From contig PIYN01000004.1 in NCBI GenBank assembly GCA_003601775.1, positions 1 through 60,144 on the forward strand: a DNA stretch of 60,144 nucleotides, in the 5' to 3' direction. The translations under genes were made by a program, and so were the position numbers. Under the pieces are notes generated by a model that ran no database searches, was not told the origin of the DNA, and was given only the letters and a program-made list of their open reading frames with translations. Below, piece by piece: positions 28,004 to 36,626 of the stretch; positions within the stretch are counted from its first letter, which is position 1; every line of letters begins with the position of its first letter. The DNA comes from Candidatus Bathyarchaeota archaeon. GTDB taxonomy: Archaea; Thermoproteota; Bathyarchaeia; TCS64; PIYN01.

Positions 28004-30922
28004 GTGGAACCGGGGTTGGCGTTGGTCCCCCCCTCCGTCGGCCTGGCCTTCTCCTACGTAGCATTAGCCTTTGGCATATTCTTCTTCGCCTTCGCCTGTA
28101 AGTACTACGTCGCCATCCTCCTCGCGCTCCTCGGGGGGAAGGGAGGGGGGAACGGGGCAAACAGCGAGGGGGGACGAACTAATAGGAATCGTAACCATAG
28201 GTTGGCTGAGAGGGTCCTCAACCACTTCGGGGGGAGGTCCTCGGACCTATCCAACGAGGATCCTCCCCCTGAGGGGCAGTATGAGGGCGCCGAGGAGCCC
28301 TTCATCTCAATCCACCTTCCCTTCTACAACGAGAGGAACGTGGCGAGGAGGATCCTCGAGGCCTGCATCAACCTGGACTACAGCAACTATGAGATCCTCG
28401 TGGTAGACGACTCCAGGGATGAGACGGTGAGGATCCTGAGGGAGATGAGCAGGAGGAGGGGTGGGCCCACCCTGAAGTTCGTCCATAGGAAGGATAGGCG
28501 GGGCTTCAAGGGAGGGGCCCTCAGCGAGGCGCTGAAGCACATGGACCCGAGGACGGAGTACGTCGTCGTCTTCGACGCGGACTTCATCCCCCCACCCGAT
28601 ATACTGAGGCAGTTCCTCTGGTACTTCAACAGGCAGAACGGCCAGAATGGGGGGAACAATAAGCATAGGCTTGCCTCACGGGTGCTGAACCATTTCAATA
28701 ACAATCGAGGGGGTGGAGGAGGGGATCTGGAGAGGAGGGTTGAGGAGTGGTACGAGGCGCGGAGGGTGGCGGCGGTCCAGGGCTATCAGCTTCACGTCCT
28801 CAACAAGAGCGAGAACTGGCTGACGAGGGGGGTGAGGGCGGAGTACAGTGGGAGCTACATGGTGGAGAGGACGGCGGAGGAGTTCTTCGGGGCGATGAAG
28901 ATGATCGCCGGGAGCGTCTTCATGGTGAGGGCCGACGTCCTGAGGAGGCTGGGGTGGACGACGAGCATCACCGAGGACTGGGACCTGACGATCAGGCTCT
29001 ACCTCGCCGGGTACAAGGTGGTCTACACGCCGCTCATCCAGGCCCCCGCTGAGATACCGAAGACGGTCAGGCGCCTCGTGAGGCAGAGGATGAGGTGGGC
29101 CGAGGGTCACACCTTCGCCGTGAAGAAGTACTTCTGGAGGGTCCTCAGGTCGCCGATGCTCACCCTGAGGGAGAAGCTGGAGTTCCTATACTTCGCCCCC
29201 TACTACCTCCAGTCCTTCTTCTTTCTCATCGGCTCCCTCTGCTGGCTCGTCGCGGAGGCACTGGGGCAGCATCCCTCCTTCTGGACCGCGACCCTCGGCT
29301 GGGGCCTCGTCCTCAGCAACCTCTTCGCCCTCCCCCTCATGGGCCTCACGGGCCTCTTCCTCGAGTACAGTGCCCTCCAGGACTTCAGGGGGATCCTCTC
29401 CTTCATCGCCCTCTCCTACATCATCACCCCCTTCCAGGCCTACGCCGCCCTCAAGGGCCTGCTGGAGAAGGAGGAGGGGACCTGGATCAGGACGTTGAAG
29501 ACGGGGACGATCACCGACAGGATCCTCAGGGTCCGGCTGAGGAAGATCTTCGGGTGGGTCTCGCCGAGGAGGAAACGATCCTCGGAGGAGCGGAGGGAGG
29601 GTCGGAGGGGGAGGTCCTCTACCCTGGCGTTGATCCTCCTCCTTATCATGTCCGCAGCCCTGGCCTCGATGAGCCTCATGGCCCTCTCCACCCCCACCCA
29701 GCCTCAGCCGACGGGGGAGGAGGTCCTGAACCTGGAGTACTTAGACGTGCCGGTGAATATCAGCGGCGTCCTCACCCATAGGGTTTTGACCCTGCGGCCC
29801 TCCTCTGAGCTGGGCGGGGGGATCCATAATGATGTCTGGGAGCCCTCGAATGAGGGATGGAGGAGGGTCTGGGTCTTCTACCTCGACGTTCCCTTGGAGC
29901 AGGACTACGTCTTGACGGGAGAGATGGATTATGTCCTCTATCTCCACGCAAGCCGAGCCGGCGAGGTCTCGCTGAAGTTCGTCCTCTACGATGTGGGGGA
30001 GGACGGCGCCTCTCACAAGATCAAGGAGGACAAGTTCCGCGGGGTCAAGATCGGGGCAGAGCCCGGCGGCCTCCTCAATCTGACCGGAGGGAGGGTGAGG
30101 GAGTACACCCTATCCCCGGGGCACAGGATCCGCGTGGAGGTCTATGTCAAGGGGCATAGAGGCGTAGCCTATTTCCTCGAGTACGGCTCGACCTCGAGGC
30201 CCTCCTGCATCAGGCTCCACCACCTCCCCGTCCGCAGGACCTACCTCAGCCTCGAGTACTCCCCTACCCCCGTCACGGTCTGCAACACCATGACGAACAG
30301 GTACATGACGCACCCTGACTTCACCGACCTCGGCGAGGCCGCCCACGTGGATAGCCTCACAGTGGAGGATAGGCGCTGGCACAGGGCCTGGTCCTTCTAC
30401 CTCTACGGCCCGCTGGAGGAGGCCTACACCCTGAACGGGCGCCTCGTCTACCGCCTGTACCTCCACGCCGACAGAGAGTGCTGGGCCGCCCTGGCAATCG
30501 GCCTCTACGACGTGGACGAGGTTGGCAGGAGCGAGCGCGTCGGCTTCAGCCTCTTCGTAAGACGCTTGGAGGGTCACTCCACGGAGAGGCCCCTCATCCT
30601 GGTGACCCAGATCCTGCGATCCCACACCTTCAAGTCGGGGCATACCCTGAAGATCGCCATCTGGATCAAGAGCCTCCGTGTGGGAGATATGGGAAGCGGG
30701 GCCGTGGGAGATGAGGGGCGAGGCCCCCACCATCCGATATCGTGGAAGATGGAACCTGTCACCTATTACTTGGAGTATGACTCCAAGGAGAGGGACTCAC
30801 GGGTGGGGTTCCCTGGGATCGTCCTGCCTGAGAGGCTCCTCCCCCTCCTGCCCCTGGCGCCCCTCATCCCCGCCCTGGTCTGGAAGATGAGTGTATTGAA
30901 AGGAGGGAGGAGAGATGAATAG
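28004..30922 (+). CDS. GT2 (cellulose-synthase-like) glycosyltransferase with C-terminal tandem beta-sandwich modules and terminal TM
   Basis: 'FISIHLPFYNERNVARRILEAC', 'VVVFDADFIPP', 'TSITEDWDLTIRLYLAGY', 'RQRMRWAEG'; multiple TM; two C-terminal repeats with 'W.FYL..PLE..Y.L.G...Y.LYLHA'. Confidence 0.85.
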   Translation: MEPGLALVPPSVGLAFSYVALAFGIFFFAFACKYYVAILLALLGGKGGGNGANSEGGRTNRNRNHRLAERVLNHFGGRSSDLSNEDPPPEGQYEGAEEPFISIHLPFYNERNVARRILEACINLDYSNYEILVVDDSRDETVRILREMSRRRGGPTLKFVHRKDRRGFKGGALSEALKHMDPRTEYVVVFDADFIPPPDILRQFLWYFNRQNGQNGGNNKHRLASRVLNHFNNNRGGGGGDLERRVEEWYEARRVAAVQGYQLHVLNKSENWLTRGVRAEYSGSYMVERTAEEFFGAMKMIAGSVFMVRADVLRRLGWTTSITEDWDLTIRLYLAGYKVVYTPLIQAPAEIPKTVRRLVRQRMRWAEGHTFAVKKYFWRVLRSPMLTLREKLEFLYFAPYYLQSFFFLIGSLCWLVAEALGQHPSFWTATLGWGLVLSNLFALPLMGLTGLFLEYSALQDFRGILSFIALSYIITPFQAYAALKGLLEKEEGTWIRTLKTGTITDRILRVRLRKIFGWVSPRRKRSSEERREGRRGRSSTLALILLLIMSAALASMSLMALSTPTQPQPTGEEVLNLEYLDVPVNISGVLTHRVLTLRPSSELGGGIHNDVWEPSNEGWRRVWVFYLDVPLEQDYVLTGEMDYVLYLHASRAGEVSLKFVLYDVGEDGASHKIKEDKFRGVKIGAEPGGLLNLTGGRVREYTLSPGHRIRVEVYVKGHRGVAYFLEYGSTSRPSCIRLHHLPVRRTYLSLEYSPTPVTVCNTMTNRYMTHPDFTDLGEAAHVDSLTVEDRRWHRAWSFYLYGPLEEAYTLNGRLVYRLYLHADRECWAALAIGLYDVDEVGRSERVGFSLFVRRLEGHSTERPLILVTQILRSHTFKSGHTLKIAIWIKSLRVGDMGSGAVGDEGRGPHHPISWKMEPVTYYLEYDSKERDSRVGFPGIVLPERLLPLLPLAPLIPALVWKMSVLKGGRRDE

Positions 30923-31547
30923 CGAAGTAGGCACCCAAGAGTCCTCCACCTATCGCCTGCTCCTCGTCACGGCGGCCGCCGCCTTCATAGTCCTCCCCTT
31001 CATAACAACCTTCAACGAGCTCCTCACGAAGGTCGTGGAGCGCCTCCAGCTCGTCTCCTATCTCCAGGGGGCCGTGGCTCCCTTCCTCGCGGCCACCGTC
31101 GCCGGCGTCCTGAGGCGCCTCTTCGCCCTCGATGCCGCTGCCTCCGGGTCCTATCTCTACGTGATGAACGCCTTCGTCCCCCTCAGGATCTATGTGAGCT
31201 GGAACTGTGTGGGTTGGCAGAGCCTCGTCCTGCTGCTCTTCACCCTCGCCACGGGGCTCCAGGGCCCCTACACCCTCAGGAGCAGGGTCCTCTGCATCCT
31301 CCTCGGCGTCGAGGGGACGCTCCTCGTCAACGTCCTCCGCCTCCTCGTCCCCTGCCTCCTCGCCGTCTACCTCGGCTACACCCCCGCCGTCGTCTTCCAC
31401 GACTACATCGGGACGATCCTCACCCTCACCTGGCTCGCCCTCCTCTGGCACCTCAGCTACCAATATTTACTGGTCAGGGGGCCCGAGAGGTCAAACGTCG
31501 AGGCACGTCCTATCGGGGAGGGGAGGGACCACACTATGGAGGTGTGA
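30915..31547 (+). CDS. Archaeosortase/exosortase-family protein
   Basis: Multi-pass; candidate catalytic Cys 'SWNCVGWQSL', Arg 'NVLRLLVPCLLAV', His 'FHDYIGT' in the expected order. Confidence 0.8.
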   Translation: MNSEVGTQESSTYRLLLVTAAAAFIVLPFITTFNELLTKVVERLQLVSYLQGAVAPFLAATVAGVLRRLFALDAAASGSYLYVMNAFVPLRIYVSWNCVGWQSLVLLLFTLATGLQGPYTLRSRVLCILLGVEGTLLVNVLRLLVPCLLAVYLGYTPAVVFHDYIGTILTLTWLALLWHLSYQYLLVRGPERSNVEARPIGEGRDHTMEV

Positions 31548-31548
31548 T

Positions 31549-33045
31549 GTGTTGGGAAGGTACTACACTCGGAAGAAGGGAAGCCTCTACATCTACGTCA
31601 CAGACGGGGATGAGATGATCGACCCGGAGGCCTTCCCGGAGGAGCTGAACCTCTTCGGCGCGGAGTCCGCCTGGAGGCTGAACAACTGGATGGCGATCTC
31701 CATGGGTCTCCCAGAGGAGGCGCTGGACGAGGCTGAGAGGATCCTCAAGATGAGCGGCTTCAGGGAGAAGGACCTGGATGAGGAGGTCCTCGAGGAGTAC
31801 TTCAGGTCAGGTGACGAGCGCCTCGTGGAGGAGGGCCTCACGGCGAGGCTCAGGGAGAGGTTGCCGAGGCTCTTCAAGAGGGAGGAGAAGCCTCCTGAGA
31901 AGGTGATAATGCCCGAGACGAAGCCCTCCCGGGGCCCCCTCGAGCCCCTGGTGATCCCCGGTGGGACGGGGGAGGTACCCCCACCGCCGAGGCCCCTGAA
32001 GGCTCAGAGGCCCTTGGACGAGGGTGAAGTCATCGAGCATCTCTTGGCCTATGTGCGGAGTAGGGGTTTCACCTACCCCGACTGGCTGGTGAAGGACTAC
32101 TACCTCTGCCTGAAGACGAAGCCCTTCGTGGTCCTGACGGGGTTCAGCGGCCTGGGGAAGACGGCGTTGACGAGGCTGGTGGCCGAGGCGCTGACGGGTG
32201 GGAGAGAAGATAGGTACCTCCGGGTCCCCGTCCAGCCCGACTGGCTCGACGACAGGAGGGTCCTCGGCTTCTACAACCCCATCACCGAGCGATACGTCTC
32301 AACCCCCTTCCTCGACTTCCTCCTGGAGGCCTCCGAGAACCCCGGGGAGCCCTTCTTCCTCTGCCTCGACGAGATGAACCTATCCAGGGTGGAGCACTAC
32401 CTCTCCCAGATCCTCAGCGCCATGGAGTCCCTGGACAGGGAGATCCACCTACACTCCATCAAGGGGGGCGTCCGGTCTGAGGACGGGAGGCTGATCCCGC
32501 CGAGGGTCAGGCTCCCAGAGAACCTCTTCATCACGGGGACGATAAACGTGGACGAGGCCTCGTACCCGCTCAGCCCGAAGCTCCTGGACCGGACGAATAT
32601 CATCGAGTTCTCGGAGGTCGACCTCGAGGAGCGGTATGAGGAGCAGCGCTACGAGAGGCGCATCACCCTCGACATGGAGACCCTGAGGGGCTTCAGGAGG
32701 AGGCTCTCACCCGAGATCGAGGAGAAGGTCGTCGAGGTCCTCGCCGAGATCAACGAGATAACCATGAAGGGTGGGTTCCCCGTCTCCTACAGGGTCAGGG
32801 AGGAGGTCTTGGCCTACATAGGCAACAGCCAAGGGGTCTTCAGCAGGAACCTGAGGGAGAACCTGAGGATGGCACTGGACCTCCAGATCAAGCAGAGGAT
32901 ACTCACCAAGATAAGGGGGACCGAGGCCATACGTCCGCTCCTGGAGAGGCTCCGAAGGTTCCTGGGGGAGAAGCTCCCCCTCTCGGCCGAGAAGGTGGAG
33001 AGGATGATGGAGAGGCTCGACGAGGATGGATTCACCAGCTTCTAA
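31549..33045 (+). CDS. McrB-like AAA+ NTPase; likely start GTG 31549 or TTG 31552 rather than 31207
   Basis: 'VVLTGFSGLGKTALTRLVAEAL', 'FFLCLDEMNLSRVEHYLSQILSAMES', 'GTINVDEASYPLSPKLLDRTNIIEF'; GGAGGTG upstream of 31549. Confidence 0.8.
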   Translation: MLGRYYTRKKGSLYIYVTDGDEMIDPEAFPEELNLFGAESAWRLNNWMAISMGLPEEALDEAERILKMSGFREKDLDEEVLEEYFRSGDERLVEEGLTARLRERLPRLFKREEKPPEKVIMPETKPSRGPLEPLVIPGGTGEVPPPPRPLKAQRPLDEGEVIEHLLAYVRSRGFTYPDWLVKDYYLCLKTKPFVVLTGFSGLGKTALTRLVAEALTGGREDRYLRVPVQPDWLDDRRVLGFYNPITERYVSTPFLDFLLEASENPGEPFFLCLDEMNLSRVEHYLSQILSAMESLDREIHLHSIKGGVRSEDGRLIPPRVRLPENLFITGTINVDEASYPLSPKLLDRTNIIEFSEVDLEERYEEQRYERRITLDMETLRGFRRRLSPEIEEKVVEVLAEINEITMKGGFPVSYRVREEVLAYIGNSQGVFSRNLRENLRMALDLQIKQRILTKIRGTEAIRPLLERLRRFLGEKLPLSAEKVERMMERLDEDGFTSF

Positions 33046-34345
33046 CCCCGAAGACCCCTTAAGGGCCGCTCTCCTGAGGGAGGTGAGAGCCCTCTCAAGG
33101 GCCCTCCTGGAGCTGAGATACAGAGGGGAGATCGAGGGGAGGATGCTCGCATGGTTCGGCTTCCTCTCCGCGAGGTGGAGGGAGCTCGAACCTGTCTTGG
33201 AGGAGATCGCGAGGAGCCCCCCGGGGCGTCTCTCCAAGAGGAGGGTCAAGAGGAGGCTCTCAGAGGTTGAGCACGTTGATCGAGAGATGGTCCTCTCCCT
33301 GGCTATGGGTCCACGGGCCCTCGTGAAGCCGAGGGGGGACGTAGCACCCACCCTCAGGAGCCGTCTAAAGGGGTATCTCCCCATGGAGGTAGTGACGGAG
33401 GAGGGGTACCTGGACCCGGACGTGGAGGAGAACCGCCTCGCACGGCACTACTGGGACCACTTAGAGGGGGATGCGAGGCGGCTCGCGGAGGAGGTGGGGG
33501 AGAGAGACCAAGCCCTGCGCAGGGCCACCCCGAGAGAGGGGGCTACCCCGGCGAGGGCGAGGGGTTTCCTCCTCAACCACCTCCTCCTGAAGAGACTGGA
33601 GGTCCTCGGGAAGAGGATCACGAGGATGAGGGGAGACCCAAGGCTCTCCTTCCTCAGGGAGGTAGGCACCCCAGACATGAAGAAGGTCCGACTACCTCCT
33701 GGTGGGGAGCCCCACCTCCTGAGGCTCCTACAGAGCTACAACAGGTATAGGAGAGAGGCGCCCCCCCGTCCCCACCGCCTCGAGATCCAGAGATCCCTGG
33801 ACGACGAGGGGCTCTACAACCTCTGGTGCGCCCTCAAGGTCCTCTCAACCCTAATAGACCTCGGGTTCCAAGTGGAGGAGGAGCGCCTCATAGGCTTTGA
33901 GGAGGAGACAATCCAAGTCGGGCTGGGGCGGGGGGTCCTCGCCCGACTGCAAGGCGAAGGCCGTAGGGTCGATCTCCACTACAGGAGGACCTACGATAAG
34001 GGTGGTCCTTATGGCTCTTACTCGGAGGAGGTGGAGGTCCCCCTCTCCCTCGAGTTCTTTAAAGGAACCTCCCAGGTCCCGAGCATCCTGATCCTCGAGC
34101 CCCGGTATGATCTCGCCTACTCGAGGGAGGTCTTCGTCGAGAGGGACCTTCTCCGACTCCACGCCCTCAGGGACGCGATAGTCTCCCTCTCAGAGGAACC
34201 CCTAAGGCGGATCGTCGAGGGGGTCTACGTGGTACACCCCAGCCGACTGGAGGCCTTAACCTACAACGGGTTGGGTGAGATCCCCCTGAGGCCGGGTGGG
34301 GGGACTGAGGGGCTCAGAAGAATCCTGCGGGGCCTCCTCAGGTAG
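33026..34345 (+). CDS. DUF2357/McrC-like PD-(D/E)XK nuclease-domain protein
   Basis: Overlaps mcrB-like gene; C-terminal 'PSILILEPRYDLAYSREVFVERDLLRLHALRDAIV' resembles the DUF2357 nuclease motif 'D...K(M/L)HAYRDAI'. Confidence 0.65.
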   Translation: MDSPASNPEDPLRAALLREVRALSRALLELRYRGEIEGRMLAWFGFLSARWRELEPVLEEIARSPPGRLSKRRVKRRLSEVEHVDREMVLSLAMGPRALVKPRGDVAPTLRSRLKGYLPMEVVTEEGYLDPDVEENRLARHYWDHLEGDARRLAEEVGERDQALRRATPREGATPARARGFLLNHLLLKRLEVLGKRITRMRGDPRLSFLREVGTPDMKKVRLPPGGEPHLLRLLQSYNRYRREAPPRPHRLEIQRSLDDEGLYNLWCALKVLSTLIDLGFQVEEERLIGFEEETIQVGLGRGVLARLQGEGRRVDLHYRRTYDKGGPYGSYSEEVEVPLSLEFFKGTSQVPSILILEPRYDLAYSREVFVERDLLRLHALRDAIVSLSEEPLRRIVEGVYVVHPSRLEALTYNGLGEIPLRPGGGTEGLRRILRGLLR

Positions 34346-35072
34346 CGGCCAAGGGGCGGCCCAGGTAGTCCTCGAAGAGTTGAGGCAACGCCTCCTCCCA
34401 GTCCTTGATCACCTCGACCTCCTCGGCCATCCCCCTGATCTTATCCTCGTAGTCTTTGAACTCCTCGCCGGGGTCGAGGACCAGGAGGAGGAGGCTATCC
34501 CCCCTCATGGCGATGGAGGCGACCTTGGAGTTCTTGAACTCGAGGCGCATCCCCTCGGCCTGCCTCTTCGACATGAGGGTGAGGGCATAGATGGCGGTGA
34601 GCATCTCCTCCGTGACCCTCTCCTCCCAGGGCCAGTCCTCGGGGTACCTCGCCCTCACGGAGGGGCCTGCCTCCGCGTCCCATCTAAGGAGGATGAGGGC
34701 TGCCCCTGAACCCTGTTCCCTGGGCTTGGACTCCAAGAGGGTCGAGATGGCGGTCCTCGGCTCCCCCCTCCTCTCCAGGCGGCTCACGATGCGGAGCAGC
34801 CTCTCGTAGGCCTTGTTTATCGCCTCCAGCCTCCCTATCACCTCCTCCCTGACCTCCTTCAGGCTCCTCCTCACCTCCTCCATCTCCCCCCGGGAGATCT
34901 CCCCTCTCCGCTCTAAGCCGCCGCTCCTGAGGCAGTAGTCGATGCAGAACTCGAGGAACTCCTCCCTGCTCAGGTCGCCCCTCTGGAGGTCGATCTTCTC
35001 GGCCAACTCCTTGGAGATGATGAGCATCCTCCTCTCCTCTCGACCCCGGGACATCCCTCCCCCTCCAGACAC
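34338..35072 (-). CDS. Putative N-terminal RHH-like/coiled-coil protein with C-terminal longin/roadblock-like domain
   Basis: 'MLIISKELAEKIDLQRGDLSREEFLEFCIDYCLRSGG' then coiled coil; C-terminal 'AALILLRWDAEAGPSVRARYP...KNSKVASIAMRGDSLLLLVLDPGEEF'. Confidence 0.4.
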   Translation of the reverse strand: MSGGGGMSRGREERRMLIISKELAEKIDLQRGDLSREEFLEFCIDYCLRSGGLERRGEISRGEMEEVRRSLKEVREEVIGRLEAINKAYERLLRIVSRLERRGEPRTAISTLLESKPREQGSGAALILLRWDAEAGPSVRARYPEDWPWEERVTEEMLTAIYALTLMSKRQAEGMRLEFKNSKVASIAMRGDSLLLLVLDPGEEFKDYEDKIRGMAEEVEVIKDWEEALPQLFEDYLGRPLAAT

Positions 35073-35317
35073 CCGTATCTCTGTTGGATGAAGAGTCTTT
35101 TAAACGATCAGCAGAACTCTTGAGTGGTGGGGGAAGTTAAAATAGAATATGGACCTCTACACCATCTCACAGAACAGCCCGAGTCTGTCCTCACCCATTT
35201 AGAGGGAGCCCCCAGATGAGATGACGAGGTAGTGGGCTCGATCTTTCACTTATGCCTCGGCTTAAATGGAGCCTTAGTCCATAAATCTTATCCTCAGATC
35301 CCGAGGCTCCATCCTCC

Positions 35318-35605
35318 ATGAGCGGCACGATCCAGTGTAGAGACATTCCTCAGGGAGTGGAAGGCCGAACCGTGGAGCAGACCATCGCCTTCCTCAAGGA
35401 ATACGGCCTACATGAAGAGGATATCAAGGAGGAGCTCCGATGGCGTCACGGCCTCGATGAGGAGCAGGTCCGTCAAGCTCTCCGGGAGTACAGGGATCTA
35501 CACGCTGAGTTTCGCCTCTGCCCTAACTGCGGGAGGCCCATCATAAACGACAGGTATTGCATTAACTGTGGGGTCTTCATCAAGGATCTCGCCAGAGGGA
35601 CCTGA
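35318..35605 (+). CDS. Small protein with C-terminal zinc ribbon
   Basis: 'CPNCGRPIINDRYCINCGVFI'. Confidence 0.6.
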   Translation: MSGTIQCRDIPQGVEGRTVEQTIAFLKEYGLHEEDIKEELRWRHGLDEEQVRQALREYRDLHAEFRLCPNCGRPIINDRYCINCGVFIKDLARGT

Positions 35606-35733
35606 GTCCCAAGGTCGATGCCCCCGGTGATGGTCCCGGTTGGATCATCTAACGGGTTCTAAAACTTAGAACGCCCTGTTCTAAAGGATGGCATTATTAA
35701 CCTGAGCCCTGTAAGTGTTGTGAGGAGTTTGCG

Positions 35734-35997
35734 TTGCAGGCTTCGAGGTTAAGGTCTCTGGTCGTGGCGACGCTCTGCGGGGTCCTCCTCTCCTTGGCCA
35801 CGGGGCTCGTCGAGAATCCACCCGAGGCGAGCGTGATCGGGTCCAGATACTATGGCTATCCCCTGGTCTGGAGGGTGACCAGGACCCTCCAACCAGCCGA
35901 TCTCAACCTCATCAATTTGGCTGTGGATGCTCTCCTCTGGTTCGTGGTCTCTCTCCCGGCGATTATCATACTGGATAAAATTCTCTCTTGTACATAG
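35734..35997 (+). CDS. Small two-TM membrane protein
   Basis: 87 aa; hydrophobic segments 'LVVATLCGVLLSLATGLV' and 'LINLAVDALLWFVVSLPAIIIL'. Confidence 0.5.
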   Translation: MQASRLRSLVVATLCGVLLSLATGLVENPPEASVIGSRYYGYPLVWRVTRTLQPADLNLINLAVDALLWFVVSLPAIIILDKILSCT

Positions 35998-36038
35998 TGG
36001 GGCGTACCTCGGCCTTCTTCGACGGCTCGATGGCAGCC

Positions 36039-36626
36039 TCACTTCCTGAATCCGAGGATGAGGGAGACGAGTTGCTTCTGGTCTATCTCAACCCTGCTCC
36101 TCCAATCCAGGTAGAGGTTCCCCTTATCATCCTCCCCCAGGTAACCCTCGCGGATATATCGATCCAGGTTCACGTCGACCCTCCATCCGGGAAGCTTCTC
36201 CTCCAGGATCCTCTCCACGTCTGCCCTCGGGGCCCGCCCCCTCTTGGAGATGAGGTAGGCGACGGCCACGGCGAGGCCCGCTATGTCGTCGATCCTCCAT
36301 CCACACATCTTCGCCGTCTTCGGCGTCATCGTCCCTCGGAGCGTGATGTAGTACCTCGCCTCCATGAGCTGCTCCCTCGTCGGCTCCCCGCTCACGAGCT
36401 CAGGCTCATCGAAGACCCTCGTCACCTTGAGGTCCAAGTCCCTCAGGTAGGTATCCAGGGCCTCGAGGACCTCCGGGAACTCGGGTCCCAGCTCCTTCCT
36501 CAGCTCCCACCCCCTCGCCCCTGGGAGGCGGTGCCTCTTGAAGAAGAGGAGGTGGACGGCCTCCTTTATCTTCCTTGAGTAGGCTCTCCCTCCCCGCCTC
36601 CTTCCCTTTCTCTCCATCTCCTCCAC
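36039..36626 (-). CDS. Tandem winged-helix (KITE) protein, Nse3/MAGE-like candidate
   Basis: 'KIKEAVHLLFFKRHRLPGARGWELRKEL...IAGLAVAVAYLISKRGRAPRADVERIL...LDRYIREGYLGEDDKGNLYLDWRSRVEIDQKQLVSLI'; last gene of the SMC operon. Confidence 0.55.
   Translation of the reverse strand: MEEMERKGRRRGGRAYSRKIKEAVHLLFFKRHRLPGARGWELRKELGPEFPEVLEALDTYLRDLDLKVTRVFDEPELVSGEPTREQLMEARYYITLRGTMTPKTAKMCGWRIDDIAGLAVAVAYLISKRGRAPRADVERILEEKLPGWRVDVNLDRYIREGYLGEDDKGNLYLDWRSRVEIDQKQLVSLILGFRK

Noticed and set aside
28071-29781. Plus-strand alternative-frame ORFs (111 and 228 aa) and minus-strand ORFs in the GT2 gene
   Set aside because: Frame shadows of the high-GC GT2 gene without domain signal.
31207-31548. N-terminal extension of the McrB-like ORF (MWVGRASSCCSSPSPRGSRAPTPSG...)
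   Set aside because: Overlaps the archaeosortase out of frame and is S/P/R-rich nonsense; the real start is about 31549.
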